Source: JAFMIX01 sp031371425
GTDB lineage: Bacteria > Verrucomicrobiota > Verrucomicrobiia > Limisphaerales > JAFMIX01
Direction: 5' to 3'
DNA length: 6,213 nucleotides
NCBI GenBank assembly: GCA_031371425.1
Contig: JANMJO010000090.1
Location: 1-6,213, forward strand
Part shown: positions 3,667-6,213 of the stretch, one piece after another
Numbering within the stretch: the stretch's first letter is position 1
How the letters are laid out: each line of letters begins with the position of its first letter
The notes under the pieces: model-generated
The model's database searches: none
The model's input: the letters and a program-made list of their open reading frames with translations, nothing else
What the model was told of the DNA's origin: nothing
Position numbers and translations under genes: made by a program

Positions 3667-6213
3667 ATGAAACAACTCAATCCTACCTATATGGCCTGGG
3701 GAGCGCTAAAACGCTTCGCCCTCGCTTTGGCTGTGGTCTTGGCTGTGGTCTTTGGCGTCAGCCAGGCCGCCCGCGCTGCGACCATCACTTACGACTTTGC
3801 CGATCCCTCCGTTCCCAATATGGAGGATTGGACCTCGGTTTACGGGGACATCTGGGCGAACAATAGTGACTGGGGTTGGATAGCGGATAACGGGCACATT
3901 GGAATAATAGATGATTGGTTTCAGGCAGCAGAGTTGGCACATTCCCAGCCGTTCAAGTTGGATGGATCGGGAAATTTGACCGGCCGGATGATTGGCCACG
4001 CATCAACGAACCCCGATCCGCCAGTCCATTCTGCCGACATCGGCCCGTTATCAATCGTTGGTGGCCTTGGCGATGGCGCTTTCATAGGTGTGGCTCTGCG
4101 CGATGTCCTCACCGACACCTATGTGTTGTGGAAGGCGCATCCGGGATCAGATTTTTCCGGTCCTGATGCTCCTCTATACACGGACTTAGTTTTTTCCCAA
4201 GCGGAACTCGCTACCTATGCCAATAATGGCCGGGCTTACACGCTCGATTTCATTGATAATGACATGGGTGCCCCCAACCCCGCCGACCCCGATCCAGGCC
4301 ATTTTGGCGCCACCGGCAAATGGGGAATTTTGGGCAGTGCCACCATTCCCGGAGTGCTGTGGAACGACAACTTTGCCGATGCCATTAATCTGCCGGGTTC
4401 CAGTGGCATTCGGACCGGCAGCGGCAGTCACAACGCCACCTTTGAATCTGGCGAACCCGTGTGTGTATATAATGATACCACCCACACGGTCTGGTTTAAA
4501 TGGACCTGCCCGACAAACGGCACTTTCACCATCGGAACGTTGGGCTCGACGGACTTCGGCGACAATAGCGAATGGGACGCGATCATTGGATGCTTCACGG
4601 GGACCGCGGTTGGGAGCTTGACGCAGGTTGTTGCGCCGACGGATACGGGGTTAGAAGAAACTCTCTCGAATATACCAGTAACCGCCGGAACCACCTATTA
4701 CTTCCAGTTGGGCGGTGATAGTGGAAACACGGAGGCAGCCAACATTCTTCTCACTTATGCTCTGACCCCGACCTCGTCTGTGCCCCCGATTGTCAACGGG
4801 AGTCCCGACGTTCCCGTCACGAGCGGCCTGGTCTTGGACATGGATGCGTCCCAAATTGCGAACGGGACGAATGGCTTGCAGCTTGACACTTGGCCTGACG
4901 CCTCCGGTCTGACCAACAACGCCGTCCGCCAGAGCGGGTCGAGCTTGGGTTATCCCATGTATGTGACCAACGTGCTCAACGGCCAACCGGTGGTGCGCTT
5001 CAACTCGGGCAACGCTAACACCGGCGACTACTTCCAGTTCAACCGTATTACGAACATCCGGACTGTTTTCTGGGTGCTCAAGGAATCGGTCGCAAACACC
5101 AGATTTTTACTAGGGGACAACTCCTCTTACGATTTCCATCGGGGTATCACTGAAGGTGCCCGTATCGACGCCAACAAGAGTTGGGATGCCAATTATTCCC
5201 ACGATAACATCAGGAATGGGACCACCAAGCTGATGGGGACTGCCACCAACGGAACCACAACCACGCTGCCCTCCGATAGTTTTCAAGTGGTCTCCCTCGT
5301 GACCGCCGGGAATGTGAATGCCAATCAGATCTGTCAGGATCGGACTTACACTGGGAGTTGGCAGGGTGACATCGCGGAAATCGTGATTTACAACCGGGCA
5401 TTGACGGTGTCCGAAGAAAATCAAGTCGGCTACTACCTTGGCACCAAATACGGGTTGTCCACGGCCTATACCGCACCGCCAGCGCCTCCCTCAGACGCCT
5501 TGATCCATTACAACCTCGACGGCGTCAACGGCACGACGGTGACGAACACGGGTAGCTTGGGCAGCGCGGCGAACGGCGTGCTTCAAAGCGGCAGCGTCGT
5601 CGCGGGTAAGTTTGACAATGCGTTAAGCTTCTCCGGCTCCGGCTCCGGCATCATCACCGCGAACACGGTGGCCATCGGCAATGCATATACCTTCGCGTGC
5701 TGGGTCTCCACCACCGACGGCAACACTAGTTATCGCCGGATTATCCTGAACAACTATCAGCAGTCGGGCTACCTGGGCACCGCCGGCGACGGCAAGTATT
5801 TGACCATCGTCAAAGATAACTTCGTGTTCTCGGGCACGGCCCCTGATACGAGTGGCGCGTGGCATCACTTGGTCTTTACCTGGGACGGCACGACTCAAAA
5901 TTTTTATTATGATGGAGTAATCAATACTACCACAGTCCCGTCGGCACGGGATACCACCTTCACTGAAAAATTTGGGTTTGGTTGCAATCTCGGCGCGGGC
6001 GAGAACTGGAACGGCAAGATGGACGATGCCTACGTGTTCGGCCGGGCTTTGAGCGCCACAGAAGTTGAAAACCTGTATGTCAACTATGTGAATACCGCGC
6101 CCAGCGCGAACAAGGACATCCTCACCTTTCAGTCCGCTACCATTTCCGGCACAAACATCACCATGAGCGTGGCGTATGGAACACCTGTCACCAACCTCGC
6201 GCCAACCTACACG
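3667..6213 (+). CDS. Large secreted multidomain protein with PPC-like and two LamG-type jelly-roll domains (3' end outside window)
   Basis: The frame stays open for 849 codons from the ATG at 3667 to the window edge; an in-frame TAA at 3661 fixes the upstream limit. Residues 1-37 form a signal peptide: basic K15-R16, hydrophobic core about 17-31, cleavage likely after ARA at 35-37. Residues about 38-231 look like a beta-rich module ending WGILGSATIPG. About 232-365 (WNDNFADAI, VWFKWTCPTNGTF) matches the PPC-like repeat domain common in verrucomicrobial secreted proteins. A LamG/concanavalin-like domain spans about 386-597 (GLVLDMDAS, DIAEIVIYNRALT). A second spans about 610-809 (FACWVSTTDG, WHHLVFTWDGT, MDDAYVFGRALSATE). 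From 815 (NKDILTF) a further Ig-like repeat begins. Such proteins usually bind glycans or other surfaces; no catalytic site is visible. The missing C-terminus may carry an anchoring or sorting signal such as PEP-CTERM. M9 is an alternative start that keeps most of the signal peptide. Confidence 0.88.
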   Translation, partial: MKQLNPTYMAWGALKRFALALAVVLAVVFGVSQAARAATITYDFADPSVPNMEDWTSVYGDIWANNSDWGWIADNGHIGIIDDWFQAAELAHSQPFKLDGSGNLTGRMIGHASTNPDPPVHSADIGPLSIVGGLGDGAFIGVALRDVLTDTYVLWKAHPGSDFSGPDAPLYTDLVFSQAELATYANNGRAYTLDFIDNDMGAPNPADPDPGHFGATGKWGILGSATIPGVLWNDNFADAINLPGSSGIRTGSGSHNATFESGEPVCVYNDTTHTVWFKWTCPTNGTFTIGTLGSTDFGDNSEWDAIIGCFTGTAVGSLTQVVAPTDTGLEETLSNIPVTAGTTYYFQLGGDSGNTEAANILLTYALTPTSSVPPIVNGSPDVPVTSGLVLDMDASQIANGTNGLQLDTWPDASGLTNNAVRQSGSSLGYPMYVTNVLNGQPVVRFNSGNANTGDYFQFNRITNIRTVFWVLKESVANTRFLLGDNSSYDFHRGITEGARIDANKSWDANYSHDNIRNGTTKLMGTATNGTTTTLPSDSFQVVSLVTAGNVNANQICQDRTYTGSWQGDIAEIVIYNRALTVSEENQVGYYLGTKYGLSTAYTAPPAPPSDALIHYNLDGVNGTTVTNTGSLGSAANGVLQSGSVVAGKFDNALSFSGSGSGIITANTVAIGNAYTFACWVSTTDGNTSYRRIILNNYQQSGYLGTAGDGKYLTIVKDNFVFSGTAPDTSGAWHHLVFTWDGTTQNFYYDGVINTTTVPSARDTTFTEKFGFGCNLGAGENWNGKMDDAYVFGRALSATEVENLYVNYVNTAPSANKDILTFQSATISGTNITMSVAYGTPVTNLAPTYT
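3727..3750 (+). repeat. Perfect 12-bp tandem duplication inside the signal-peptide coding region
   Basis: TTGGCTGTGGTC occurs twice head to tail (3727-3738 and 3739-3750), exactly in codon register. It encodes LAVV-LAVV at residues 21-28, in the hydrophobic core of the signal peptide of the large secreted protein. It can expand or contract without changing frame. Confidence 0.9.

Noticed and set aside
5625..5650. GGCTCC repeats (Ser-Gly) as a microsatellite
   Set aside because: There are only two to three imperfect units encoding a short Gly/Ser loop of the LamG domain, too short to call a repeat feature.
3706..5898. Several 60-130-codon frames on both strands inside the LamG gene (for example 4217-4621 + and 5623-5898 -)
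   Set aside because: They all lie in other registers of the continuous 849-codon frame, which has a signal peptide and recognisable domains. None has a motif of its own.

Overview
The window most resembles a chromosomal piece of a moderately GC-rich Verrucomicrobiota-type bacterium (Pedosphaera/Limisphaerales-like). The lineage is inferred from three things. A very large secreted protein built from jelly-roll, PPC-like and LamG modules runs off the right end. None of the three complete start sites has a clear Shine-Dalgarno sequence, and all have A-rich leaders. The aminopeptidase P has a Bacteroidetes/Verrucomicrobia-like N-terminus. No rRNA or other taxonomic marker is present, so this is not proof.

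Layout, all recognised genes on the + strand. (1) At 2-142 lies the C-terminal tail of a sterol desaturase/fatty acid hydroxylase family protein. (2) Positions 143-525 hold no intact gene. They contain a short relic resembling the N-terminus of a GH29 alpha-L-fucosidase (219-350), followed at once by copy A of an approximately 163-bp palindromic repeat element (351-513). (3) At 526-1785 is an ACT-domain threonine ammonia-lyase (ilvA/tdcB type). (4) At 1914-3203 is an M24B Xaa-Pro aminopeptidase (pepP type). (5) Positions 3204-3666 hold a hairpin terminator candidate, copy B of the repeat in inverted orientation (3246-3417) and a leader with two adjacent GC-rich hairpins. (6) From 3667 to the window end, an unterminated frame of 849 codons encodes the secreted multidomain LamG protein.

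The two housekeeping genes (amino-acid catabolism or isoleucine precursor supply, and proline-peptide processing) are co-oriented but 128 bp apart, so an operon is possible but not shown. No pathway link to the secreted LamG protein is visible.

The most unusual structure is the repeat pair. The two copies match at 148 of 151 core positions, lie in opposite orientation, and bracket exactly the ilvA-pepP segment. Each copy is internally palindromic, with arms carrying three CGCTRAT-type units spaced exactly 10 bp apart and a central 7-bp hairpin. It looks like a MITE- or REP-like non-autonomous element. No transposase, CRISPR array, tRNA or rRNA was seen.
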